The notes under the pieces: model-generated | Databases searched by the model: none | Told to the model about the DNA's origin: nothing | Seen by the model: the letters and a program-made list of their open reading frames with translations, nothing else | Part shown: positions 44,674-56,900 of the stretch, in pieces | Layout: every line of letters starts with the position of its first letter | Numbering within the stretch: the first letter of the stretch is position 1 | Origin: Blattamonas nauphoetae | Taxonomy: Eukaryota > Preaxostyla > Oxymonadida | Direction of reading: 5' to 3' | Length of the DNA: 64,000 nt | Assembly: GCA_033064195.1 (NCBI GenBank) | Contig: JARBJD010000042.1 | Coordinates: forward strand, 124,001-188,000 | Made by a program: the position numbers and the translations under genes

Positions 44674-46178
44674 AGAGATGAACTGGCGTGACATGGCAAT
44701 GTCCAGAATGATGCTGCACGATGATATCTTCGCGGTTCCTTGTCCCCCCTTCTCGATTCTGAGGAAGAAGCGATCTTCCTCCCAATAATCGTATCCAAGC
44801 GAGAGAGTGGAGAGCTGAGCAGGATCGGTCAACGTCTCCGGAGTGAGAAGGATTGACTGTTCTGTCACAACTCCAGTTTGATAAAAATAGACTGTGTGTT
44901 GGAGGAAGATGGGGATCTGGCGATATTCATTGTTCTCGTCTTTCAGATGGAGGAGAGGGAGATAATCGGAGAGGGAACTGCTTTTCGACAGTTTATCGGA
45001 GATGCACTGATAGGTAGGCGAATCAGAGGCGATCAGAACAATCTTTGGGCAGTCCAAGTTGCGAGACAGTTCTGGGCGGCCTTCCACTACGACTTGTTTG
45101 AACGGATCATCATCCGACGCCAGAGTGCTCATTGACCAGCTTTGTTCAGTCAGATTCTGCAGCAACAGTTCTAAGTCTGGGAATGACTCGGAGAGTGATT
45201 GAGAGAAGAACAGATCGTGTCCGCTGACAAGAGGACCACCGTTCGACATTGGCAATGATCCAAATGAAACTGTCCCAACATCCGACCAATCTCCGTCGAA
45301 GAAGATTCTTGCTCCCGTCTGAGCAAAGCAGTTCGACAACATGTTTACAGTTAAGTTTTGTTGGAGAATATCGGCATAGCCCTGATGTGACAGTGTCAGT
45401 GACTTAAAATGAGACATGTCAAGAAACATGCCGCCGCCATGTTCGGCAGAGCAGTCGATGAGAGTCGGTTTTAGTGTAATGTCTGCGGTTGCATCGACAG
45501 AGTGGATGAAGAAGGCGCCTCCTTTGCCTTCGGCTGAGCAGCGCAGGGCCTGCATATCCCTCACGTAGACATCTTGACACTTCTGCAAGAAAGCAACCCC
45601 GCCATTCCGAGCGTGGCAGTCGAAGAGATGCACCTGATACAGATTAACATCCGCATTTCTAGAATTCACCACAGCACCATCGCCTGTTGTTGTGATGTTC
45701 ACAACAACGGCAGAAGTAGAATAAGATGCGTGCTCGAGCTTGAACGATCCTCCATCGCATTCGAAACACGATTGGCCAGCGAACGTAAAATTGTACACAC
45801 TTGTGTCGTCCACAAACAAGGTTGACGATGACGAGTGAACGAGCGGGGCAGAGTGGACTCCATCATCGGATGTAAACGCAGAATATTCGAGACGCACCCA
45901 TGACCCTGAACAAACTATGATCAAAGGCTCTGTGGTGGATGACTTGAATTGGTGGAAGAGAGACGTCAACGTGAGATAGGCTTCGTCAGACACAGTGAAG
46001 AGATTTCCTTTTGTTTGGGGAGGTGAGAGGATCGGCTGAAGAACCAATTCAGAATAGCCAGTGATGTAGAGTGATCGTGCCTCAATGGAAAGTGGTTTGA
46101 TCGTTACTGGTTCTTCCGATTTCGTTCTGAAAATGATGTACAGCATTTCACTTTGGGACACTGCTCGAGAGAGGTCGA
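44674..46178 (-). pseudogene. Surface beta-helix protein, second half (interrupted)
   Basis: On the minus strand this is the downstream half of a secreted beta-helix protein: a serine- and threonine-rich region with repeated helix turns (FECDGGSFKLEHAS, NGGVAFLQKC, KGGAFFIHS, HGGGMFLD), then NGGPLVSGHDLFFS and a tail that stops making sense at 44673, where repeat arm C begins. It connects in frame to the upstream half across the 670-bp element at 46179-46848, giving PFIDLSRAVS. No C-terminal membrane helix is present in what remains, so the original end is lost. The upstream half also has a frame change near 47020-47060, and both outer ends are cut by repeats, so the gene is dead. Confidence 0.75.
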
Positions 46179-46848
46179 GGCATGTATTACCCCTGTAGGT
46201 AATCGGAACCCTGTAGGTAATCGAGCGAGTTTGTGCGAGAGAACCGGTCTGAGAGGGGGGATAATGGAGAATTACAAACTTCACTTTGCCTTGCATCCAC
46301 GGATGATTTCTTTTGAAAATCTGTTCGGAGGAAATTGTGTGTTTTCCCCGACACTTTTGATCAAACGCATCTTTCACGATCTATCAGGCAAATGTGTTGA
46401 ATATAAGGAGAAAAGAAAGAGAAAAGGTGAATATATGTTAACTGAAATGGAAATAGTCCAAATTGTGTTCATTTGAGTCAACAATCTCCATTTTTGTTGT
46501 TGTGGTCTTGATCAAGGATCACGACCAAAAATGATTTTCACAAAAATATAGAGTTGAAAATTGATGGTGATATGCATAAAAATGAGAATATGAAAGGAAT
46601 AATGTCATCAAAGAGAGAAATTCAGTGTTTGATGGAAAGTGGCACTTTTGAAGAAGTTTGAATCCTGTGTTGGTCTCGAGCATGTTTTGTGGAGCGAAAT
46701 GAGTGGAGAATAGTGTTTCTGGTCAGACCCTATGGAGTTCCAAAACACCCTACAGGGTTCCATTCATTACCTACAGGCTTCCTCTTCACACCCTACAGGG
46801 TTCCGATTACCTACAGGGTTCATTTTACCTACAGGGGTAATACATGCC
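46179..46848. mobile_element. Short non-autonomous DNA transposon, element III (8-bp target duplication)
   Basis: A 670-bp insertion with perfect 8-bp duplications GAGGTCGA at 46171-46178 and 46849-46856. The ends are inverted: both begin GGCATGTATTACCCCTGTAG and continue with spaced direct copies of AACCCTGTAGGTAATC (two on the left, at least three variants on the right). There is no coding capacity. It interrupts the surface-protein pseudogene, whose frame is kept across the junction. Same layout as elements I and II. Confidence 0.88.
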
Positions 46849-47898
46849 GAGGTCGATGAACGGAAAATCGAGTAAGAAGAGTCCTGGATATTCGTTCAAT
46901 GGGAAAGAAGAGGGGACATCAGTATCAAAGATGTTGAGTGTTTGGAAGACGTTGAGCTTTGGAGGGGAGGGGGATCCATCGATGACTTGTGGTGACTCAC
47001 TGATTGAAGTACAATGCCAGTAGAACGATGGTAACAACAAGAGTTGTATCGAAACCACTGAGGAACATGTCGTGAGCACAATTCTCATCCCTCCCTCGAT
47101 TGTTCAGAAAGGATGCAGCGAAAGATAGAGTGGAGGGATCCGACACAGCAATTGTAATCGCTCCAGCTTTCCCTTCCTTCGAAACGCAGCGAAATAAAGT
47201 GATAATAATCAGACTGAATGCTTGGCAACCAGCAATATCAATCGCTGCTGCTCCTTCTCCTTCAGAACGAGTGATGGTATGGAAGACAGACACTTCGGCT
47301 GAACACGATCCACCAGCTGTGATGACGATGAGAGAGTGTGTGGTCTCAGTCTGTCTGAAGACACTTCGAACCACAGACACACGAGCGGAGTTCTTCGCTG
47401 AGATGAGAGCCGACGACACTTGGGAGATGTTCTCGAAAATGTCATAATTGAAGTCCAACTGTGCTCCATCAGAAACGGAAAAAAGAGGCGCGGAGATTCC
47501 GTTCACAGAAATGATATGACAGTTCTGGATGAGAGATGGTTGACTGTCCAATTCACAGCTCAGCAGTGGTAGGCCTTGAAGAGGAGACAACGTGAGTATG
47601 TCCAGAACAGCACCTGATTCTTCCCCGCACGTAAGTGAAAAAGAGGACGAAGGATTGTTCGTTCGGGCTTTCTCGAAGTCGATGTGCGGTCGAATGGTAA
47701 GGATGCCGAAATCATTGGGAAGCTTCACTGTTCCGACATCTCCCTCTCCAACATGAATCGTGTCCACTCCAATCGTCTTGGCTCTTGAAACAGCTGATGT
47801 GAGTGAACGGCATGGATGCGATGCCGAGCATTCATTGCTGTCTCCGCTGCCCGTCACAACCACAAGTCCAGTTCCGCTCTTCCAATCCGTTGGTGATC
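46849..47898 (-). pseudogene. Surface beta-helix protein, first half (5' end missing)
   Basis: The minus strand from about 47898 reads DWKSGTGLVVVTGSGDSNE, CSASHPCRSLTSAVSRA and DTIHVGEGDVGTVKLP, the usual opening of beta-helix surface proteins of this genome, but with no signal peptide, because the next upstream bases belong to the pogo-like element. The frame is open for 288 codons to 46997. The matching continuation (HCTSISESPQVIDGS, DFPFIDL) is in another frame, so there is one net frame change at about 47020-47060. An intron is an alternative, but no good splice pair gives a sensible junction. Reading 46997-47863 as a free-standing gene with a hydrophobic end would be an artefact of that frame change. 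Confidence 0.65.
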
Positions 47899-47969
47899 AG
47901 CCTGCAGTTAAAATGATCATCCACTTCACTTTTCCGGCACTTCGTTTTCTCTCTTTTTCAACCATTTTT

Positions 47970-50900
47970 ATGGAAAATAAAACAAACGAAAGTTATTGGG
48001 AACTCAACCGAAAGGATATACTTGGGAGGTGCAAAGAAAAGTTTGGGAAAGACCTGGGCGGACGAGCGTACAATCTTCTTTCTCGGAAACGGCCGTCAAC
48101 ACGTTCTGACTGTTTGCTGTTCGCCTTCGACAACTGGCCACAGTATTATCTGGGCAAAGCGTTCAAAGCTGACGTAGCTTGGGTATTCCGTTCAACACGT
48201 CAATTCCTTTGGCATCTCCGGGCACAAAGAAACAAGCGAAGATTGGGGTTGATGCCAACTGACCGAAAGCTGACTGATGAACAAGAAAAAGAGCTCGTAC
48301 ATGAAATTTGTGCCCTTGCGAACTGTCACAAACCAATCGGCAGGGTGGGTATAATCAAGATGGTCAAGTCAAAATTCCGCATGGTTGTGACCCAGGGATG
48401 GGTTTGCCGTTTCCTAAACAGGCATAAAAAGACGTTAAAACGAACAGTCGCAAAACCAATGGAAAGTTCAAGATCACGCCTACAGAAAAAAATGATACGA
48501 AAATACAAAGCACGCCTTCAACAGTCTGTGGTCGGCGTCCATCCACGCCTTCTGTTTAATTGTGATGAAAGCCTCCTGAGAAAGGCACCATCGGTTGGAA
48601 CAAAAAAAGTTGTCGTGAACAAAGAAACTGCAAACCCAAAGTTTAAGGATAGTTCCAGCAAAAAGGTGACTGGAATGCTTGCTTGTATTCCGTTTCAAGG
48701 CAAGCCTGTCAAACCACTGATAGTAGTCAAGGCGGAGAAACTAGATCCAAAAGTCCTCCCCGAAGTCAAAAAAGGCAATATTGATGCGAATGTCATAGGC
48801 TTGTCTGACCGGCACTGACCGGTCAGTTTTCATCGAAAAGTACTGACCGTCACTGACCGGAGAAATTTTGGAACCCATAATCGAGAGTTACCATTTCTCC
48901 GAAGTGGATTCCCAAAAATCGAATTTTAGAATCAATGTCCTGAGTATCAATGATTTTCAATGTGAAATGCAATGATTGAAATAATACCACTTCATGAAAG
49001 ACGTTGTTCTCTTATTGTCAGACATTTCTAGTTCCGAGAAAAATTAAGTAGTTAATGGGTTGTCGTTCGACCTTTGTCAACTTTACTCATTGATAACGGA
49101 TTTACTGCAAGTCCAACCTTCATTAAATGAACGGAACAACGAATGGACCATGGTTTAGTTTGCCTTTTACTCACACCTGTGATCTTTCTAGAGTTGGATG
49201 GGAACACCGTATTTGAATACCAGGAAGTGATTGAGAAACAAAATCATTTTCCTTCAGCAATGGCTGTGAGAGCAAGATATAGTCAAACGAAAGCCCCATT
49301 CCAAAAGGATCGTATTCTGTATCTGTGCCGACACGTTGATGACTGTGGGCGTGGATGTCATTATATTGCTCGAAAAACCGCTTTTGATCCTCATCACACA
49401 CATCAGTTTACAGTCAAGAAGCTAGAAAAACAACAACAAATAACTGTGGATGATAAGTTCACCAAGTTTGAACAAACACTATTCCTTTTCTGTGCACGAC
49501 ACACGGTATCATACAACGCAGTTGGCTCCAATGAGTTCAGAGATGTGGTGAATGAACTCATCCAGGTGGGAAAACGGTCCAGTCAAAAGGAAGTTAGCAG
49601 TTGTCAAAAGATTCTCAATCGACGCAGAATTCCAGGTCGAATGGCAAAGTTGGGGCGACAAGCAATTCAAGATGCTCTGGCTGCAAGACGTGGACTAAGT
49701 GGAAGCATCGTGATTGACGGAGGTAAGGTTGGACATCTTCACTTTCTACTCGCAATTTTTGTTGCACCACAAACAACTTTTGAACCACTCCTCATTCATA
49801 CATCCAACGTTGACTACAACCTCAATTCCGTGTTCTATGCCAGTTTTGCCTCGGACAGCGCAGCAATCCTCTCCAAACACGGGATTAAAGTTGTTGCCTT
49901 CGTGGCAGACAATGCGCTTGCCCTTCAGAATGGACTCGTAGTTGTATCTCAAAAGGAGCGTACTCCTCAACCAGAAACGCTCCGACCAACTGACAACCTG
50001 GCATCGTCCCCTCTTGTTGGCCGATGCCACAACCATCTCCTAGATCTTGCTTGGACTGACGTAAAACAATACTCTCCACACCTAAGAAACCTGTTGGAAA
50101 CACTTCACTATATCTCACGTGAGTTTCCACAAACTCTATCAAAACAAATCGGTTCATCGCCACCAACATTCTCACCAACGAGATGGCTCGATGAGATCCG
50201 GCCAGTCTCATGGTACTCTGCTCACTACGCAGCCTTTCCGACTCTATCAGATTCCGAAGTGCAATTCTTCAGGGAAATCTCAGAAATTCAAAAAATCTTG
50301 CAGCCATTGTATCTCATGAAAAATCAGTTCGGAGAGCGATCCTGTGTCATTTACAATGTGTTTCCAATCGTTGTCCGGACGATGCAGACAATTTTACAGA
50401 ACCTTGCAGACTCACCGACTCGATGGAAAGAGATTGGTGATGTTGTCATTGACTGTCTCTTTTTACGATTCTTCTGCAATTCAACTTCATCACTGATGCT
50501 ATTCGCTTTCTCTCTGACCAGGGATGGACGAGATTCCTACCACACCGACTGTTCCATTCTCAGCTCCTCCCTCGACGTACCAAGTCCCTTTATACCGCTT
50601 GACCTCGTCTTTGACGAGATAGACTCAGAACCCGAATGGATTGATCTGTGCGAAGACGATCAGGAGACACTATCTGATGTTGAAATGAGAGGACGAGCTG
50701 CACGAAGGGAGAAAAGAAAGGAGAGACAATGTGATGCACAAGTGCTGAAATCCACCTCTCCAGAGATTTGTGACATGCCCCCCATCCTCCCAACCAAACG
50801 AGCCCATTCCGGAGAAGATCCCATCTCTGATGTCCTTATTGATGGTCCTGTCCCATCGGCGACGAAAGTTAGCAAGGAACAAACACACACCATCGCCACC

Positions 50901-53900
50901 TCTCTTCCACAGCTTCTTCCACTTCATCCACTCTCATCTCTCTATATTCCACGAACAGGTCAACTCTCCATGACCATGTTCACATATCCACGACCAAAAC
51001 ACTCGATTGAGGCAACACCGGTACCTCAGATTCCACAAGCCACTCAAAGTGTCATCAATACGGGACTGTCCTAGGGAGGAGCAATTGTCCGGACAAGGTG
51101 AGGCGCTGTCCGTCCTCGGACAGCGCCTAATTAGGAGACCCCCACTGGTAAGTTTTGAAGAAGGGCATGATCTACGTTGACAGGTGAGAATTGACTCAAC
51201 TCAAGAATTTAATCTCTTAACATGAATAATATGTTGTTCTTCAGACAGTACTGTAATGTGTTTCTTCTGTAAACAGTTCGAAATCGACCTGTGCTCATGA
51301 CTCGAAGTTGAAAGAGAAAATGATGATGGAAGACTTGAACAGGATGTGAATGATGAGAGAGAGGAAAGGAAGGAAGAGAAAGAAGATGGGATCCAACGTC
51401 TTGCAGTCTTTGATCAAAGAATTGACATTTCCAAACAACTATCTTTGAGAGCCTATTCGCAATATGAAATTCTGAAGAAGCGAGACATTGACATGGCAGA
51501 CACGAAGGATTGGGGAGAGGACAAGGCAGACTGGATGACATTCGCGTCGAACTGGTTGGGGTCGGAGAGAGAAGTCAAGTTGAGGACGATTTGAACGAGC
51601 GAGGAGACTCCAGCGCTCTGCACGAACAAGTTGAGAGCAGATGGTCGTGGAATGAGTGTGAGTGAAGTGTGGTCCAGAATGTGTGTGGATCGGCTGTGGA
51701 GAAGGGAAGTATGGACTGGAATGATCTGACATTCCACCAACTGCGAGACGTACGGCGAGTCGAAGATTGTGTCGTTCAACTTGGCTGTGTCGAGTGTTGG
51801 GAAGGTGTTCGCAGTGAACGATTGGATGAGCGAGGGCGGGAGGAGGAGGACGAAGTAGGACGAGAGGAGGTTGATCATCACGTCATGTTCCGTCTGCGAC
51901 AGATTTGGGAATCTCTGTTTGTTTTTGTTGATTTGGTTGATCAGCGAATGAAACTCCGACGCGTACGGCCTCACAAGCTCGTTCTTTGCTGGTCTAAGAG
52001 CCATCGGTGGCTCGTGTGCCTGAGGACAGATGGAGTGGGCTGTTGAGGGGTTGTCAAGATGCACCTTCGGCAACACTTGACTCGAGCTGGTCGTTCGTGA
52101 CGATGTTTCTTTGCCGCTGAATGTTGATGTCTTCGATCTTGTCCTGCTTCTCACGCAGAGTGAGGAGGGTCTCTTGTTGGATGGCCGCGTGAATATCGTC
52201 CTTCTCTTTCAACTCTCTGTCCCGCTCTGAAAGGAGGAGATCCTGCTGCTTCTGCCACGTTTGGATGACCGAGTTCTGTTGGCAGATCTGAGCGAGTGGG
52301 TGAGATGAGCACTGTGCGAGAGTGTTCTTGATCGTCCAAACTTTCTTCCTGACGTCTCAAGATACGCTTCGTTCCGCTGCTGTGTCTCTTCCACAATCTG
52401 ACTGTGATTCTTGTCCAGTAGGTTGGTCAGAACTGTCGTCTCCGCGTAGTCCAAATCACCCAAATCCAGATCGTCCGAATGGATTTCACGGATGTCCTCG
52501 TCCTTCGAGATCCAGACAGCTTTCTTCTGCTTCTTCCTCTTCTTTCTGTCTCGCGAATTCAGACTCGACGAGTGCGAATCGTCATCGAACAACAATCTAT
52601 CCTCAAACAACCCTTTCTCGTCGGCATCCTGTCGCATGATGGTCGACAGCTTGAGGATTGTCTCCTGAATGATGTCGTCCTGCTTCTGCAGCGCGTCTTG
52701 TTGTTTCGTCAGCTTGTTCACTTTCTCCTGCAGTCCTTCGTTGTTCTCTTCAAGATCTCTGTTTGTTTCTTCCAAGTTGTTGGATGGTCTGCTTCAGAGC
52801 GCTATTCGTGTTGTGCAGAGTGACCAAGTGTTGTCCTGTTTCTGGTGTGACCTTGTTCCTGTCAAAAGCACGAGCTTTCTCCTTCAGCTCTCTCTTCTCT
52901 TTCTTCACCATCTCAAACTCCGTCTCTAGTTCCGCCTTCTTCTGTTGAGCGTTCTCGCCCTGCATGGACAGGATCTGCGTCTCCTGATGCGAGTTTGTTT
53001 TCTTCAGATTTGCTTTCTCTCGCTGCCCTTTCTCGTTCTTTTCGACAAGCTGACTGATTTCTGTTCTGGCTCTGTGGAGTTGTTGTGATGTCCGCTCCAA
53101 ATCTTCGACGAGCATCCCAAATTGAGCATTGGTTTGTGATTCTTTCTTCTGGTTCGATTCCTGATCAGCACTGAGCTTGCCTGTTCGAGGAGGAGAGAGG
53201 CGACGAACGGTGTGACCTGTTCTCATTCTTCAACTTCTCCAATTCCTTCCTCCCTCAGCCATTGTCTTCTCTTTCTGCTTCATCTGATGATCTCGCTCTC
53301 GCATCCGCTCCTCTTTCGTGGCTTCTCGTCGAAATCCTCTTTCACTGCGACTCGTTCAGTTTTCGCAATGCGAGCTTCATGTTTCAATTGCTCGATCTCC
53401 ATTCTGAGATCAGCAACAGTCTCTTCAATATTCATGTTATCCTCCTTCTGGTTCTGGTTTTCGAAGCAGATTGAAACGATCAGCTCTTTCTGCCGTTTAG
53501 TGAGAGGGTCCTGCGAAGAGAATACATCGGATTGTTCAGCTGATCCAACATCGAGTCCTCATTCTCGAAAGATGGTGAGGGCACAGTCCCATCCGACGAC
53601 AGATCCCGCCTTCGATGCGACGAGTCCGGGTGTGGTGTTGGCCGTCGTTTACGGCGAGCGAAGGTCATTTCGAATCTCGAGTCGTCTTCTTTGAAGGGTA
53701 TGGGACAATAATGTTCGGCCACTTCTTCACGGAACGTAACACAGTCTACAAGATCGAAAGAGACGATCAGAGAAAAACTTTCGTGTGATTCGTCCGTCGG
53801 AGTGAGGTAGAAAAGAGACATGATTAAATCGTTGAGAGAGGATGTGTAATCAAGGTTCTAAGGCAAAACAGTCATCAGATTCCTCATGATCTTTGATAAA

Positions 53901-56900
53901 TCGGAATTCCGGCTTGTTTGGAGGAGTGGAGCAGTATTTATCGACTAAAGAAGAGAAATATGCGATTAAGATGTCAAAACAATGGAGAGGCAAACCTATT
54001 GTGTGAATTTTTCAGGTTTCAATGCAATTGAATGTCAAAGATAGCATGGAGAAGAGTGAATATTGAATCGAGAAGATCTCCGCTTATTTTCATTCAATGC
54101 AAATCAAAAATGATTGAGAGCAAGACAAAAGAGGTTTTGACCGATCATCGACATTCAAATTGTGATGGAATTGGCTCTGAGAGAAAATGTACGACGAAGA
54201 CAAATTGAGATGGGGAGGACGATCCGGACATGTCCAGGACAGGACAGTTTTGTCCGTTTTCAACTGATCATCATTCGATGGTGAAGAAATTTAGATGATT
54301 CCGTTTTTCAACAAAAGAGCGGATGTCCAAGATCGGACAAGCTTGGACATTTCTGCAATTAATGGGTCATTTTGTCCGAATTCTCAGTACGTGTTTTTTT
54401 CTCAGTTTAAATCACAAAATCTGGATAATTACATCATTTTAGACGCATTGATGATATAAATTTGAGGATTGAACAGCTCTTTGGGTCACATGAAACACTT
54501 CTTTTTTGCTTGGACTTGTGCTCTGTCCGATGTCCGAGGAGAACGACGTTTTGTCCGTCCGTTGCTCATCATTAGACTGTCCGGTCAAAATCCGCAATCT
54601 TCGTCGAATCCCTCACTATCAACTCATGTTTCACCCATCCGTCCACCTTCGCACCATCCAATCACTCAGAACAGAAAAGCACTATTCGGCACAATCATCT
54701 CAGAAATTGTATACACTCCTCCTCAACGCCACATGAAACCAGTTAAAACTGGATGCAAAATCCCAATCGTGGCATCATCTGGTTCAGATAGTATGTCTGA
54801 TGAAAAAATGCCGGACCAACTTCCACGTGCTCCAGGTCTTGAGGTATTATCCAACCTGAGGTCATTCAACACCGAAATACATGAGGGACTAACGATCACA
54901 GCAAACTCACTCTTCGGGACACTTCATCCACGACTGGCTGTGGAATTTGATGTGTGGATCAACCACGAAGAATCTCTCTCGGATAAGATAACCGTTGATC
55001 GATTCCAGACGTTTTGGCGACACTATCGTGAAGATTCAAAGGCTGTAGCTTTATGCGACTGTGCGCTAACGCTGGGAGCTATTGTTGCTTCTGAAATTGA
55101 ATGTGAGAGGTACTTCTCACATATCAAGCGAACCTTCACTCCTTCCCGCAGGAAGATGTTACCTGACCAGATTCTCTATGAACTGGCTGTGGCCTTTCAC
55201 AGCAAGTGAATCATAGGTTGTTTCTTCATTTCACCATCTTGTTTTCTCCAATTGACGTTTTTTTTGAAAAACAGAGTTTGGGCGAAGGAAAAAGAACATT
55301 TTGAATGAAGTGTGAAAAAATGGAACGATTTCCTCCTCAAATAGAGAATCATTGGCTGAGAGTGTTCTGGACACTTTCTCTGCTTTGCGTTTTCACTGGC
55401 TTCGCCCTCCATATCCATCCATCCCCGAGGACCCTGCTGGTTTCTGTCTCAGATTTGCTTCCAACTCCTCCAGAGTCAGTGACACTCTGCCTTGTTGTGT
55501 TGGTTGTGATGAAGAATGCAAACTGTACGACTGCGGTATCTGCGCAATTTGGGTGTCGAGAGAAGTCACTTGCGGCGGAGCTGCATCTGGTGGACGGGAG
55601 GGAGTGGGAGAGGGCGAGAGAGGGGCTGTGGGAAGAGAGGTTGTTGGAGTGAGATTGGGCGTGAGTGTGGTTGTGAAAGAAGAGATTGTTGTGAGGTGAT
55701 TGGTTGAGAAACGAGGATAGATGGACGATTGAGCGAAGCAATTTGAGTCGCGTTGGGTGACGGACTAAAAAGACAAGTCTGGCGGCGATTGAGCCAGAAG
55801 CTCTTCACCGCTGGCTCCCTTCGCTCAGTCGAGTCCAACTCCTACATAGTCCTCTAAATCCACAAATCCCTTCATCACTTTCATCTGAAGAGACGACGAC
55901 GAAAACATGAACATGGACCACTGAGCCATCGCTTCCATCGGAATCGGAGTGGAGATCGGAGGAAGGGTTTGTAGACGAGCGAGCACCCGTTGCGGCAGTT
56001 CGTGCTTGTGCTGGTTCATTTGAGGTGCAGATGGAGGCGATGTGGACAGTGGATGGCCAGATAGTGACGGACTGGATAGAAGAGCGTGGTGAGACGGTGT
56101 TTGAGGTTGGAAAAAAGACGCGTCGACCTCGGGAACAAAATAAGCTTGTCGGGTCAGCTCCAGCTCGACCATGTCAAGCGCGTTGCATGGAAGCCGATAT
56201 TCCGAGGAGGAGAGGAAATTCTCGTCGAATTTGGGTTTCGAGGCAGGTATGGCCTGAAGTGTGGACTTCTCTTCAGTTTCTGGTTGTGTGGGTTCGTCTT
56301 CTGATTCCGTTGGTTGGGTCCCGATTTTCGGGCGCATCTGCCAGCAAATCCTGTTTCAACGAATTCTCAACCATCCGATCAATGATCTGTAGGCTTCTAG
56401 TGACATCCTCCTTCCTTTCCTCTTTTTTGTTCTGTTTCGGCAGTTCAATCACAATTCGATGTAAAATATCGTCTGGTCGAGACAATATCGGTCCGTTGAG
56501 CGCGATTCCTGAGTTCATGATAAACTGATCATTTGAGTCGGGGATAGTGTGCATGAAAGGCGGACTCTCAAGGTTGTTCGAAAGAAGAGGGTGTATCGGC
56601 TGTGGAGTTGATTGATTTCGGCGTCAAGAGCCCATTCGGAGAGTGATTCTGATAAGGTCGAACTGCTCTCGTCGGAAAGACACAAATCCTCCAAGTAATC
56701 GAGATTCCCTGCACCTTCACCTTTTAATGCAGGATAGTCGTCGATACCGTGTGTTTCTTGCTCTCCCGTGTGAAGAGTCGTCTGAGCAAGAAAATGAGCT
56801 GTTCGAGTCAGAATCTCATCATGATCTGGCTGTCCTGCTTGAACGGTGTGGAGGATGGGAATAGTCGATGATTCTGATGGAGGGAAGATCGGAAGTGCCT

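Noticed and set aside
46970-47060. An intron explaining the frame change in the surface-protein pseudogene
   Set aside because: Candidate GT-AG pairs either give the wrong phase or remove residues that the family conserves; a small indel fits better.
46997-47863. A stand-alone 288-residue surface protein with a hydrophobic C-terminus
   Set aside because: The hydrophobic end arises only after a frame change; the family's usual motifs go on in the neighbouring frame, and the 5' end lacks a signal peptide.
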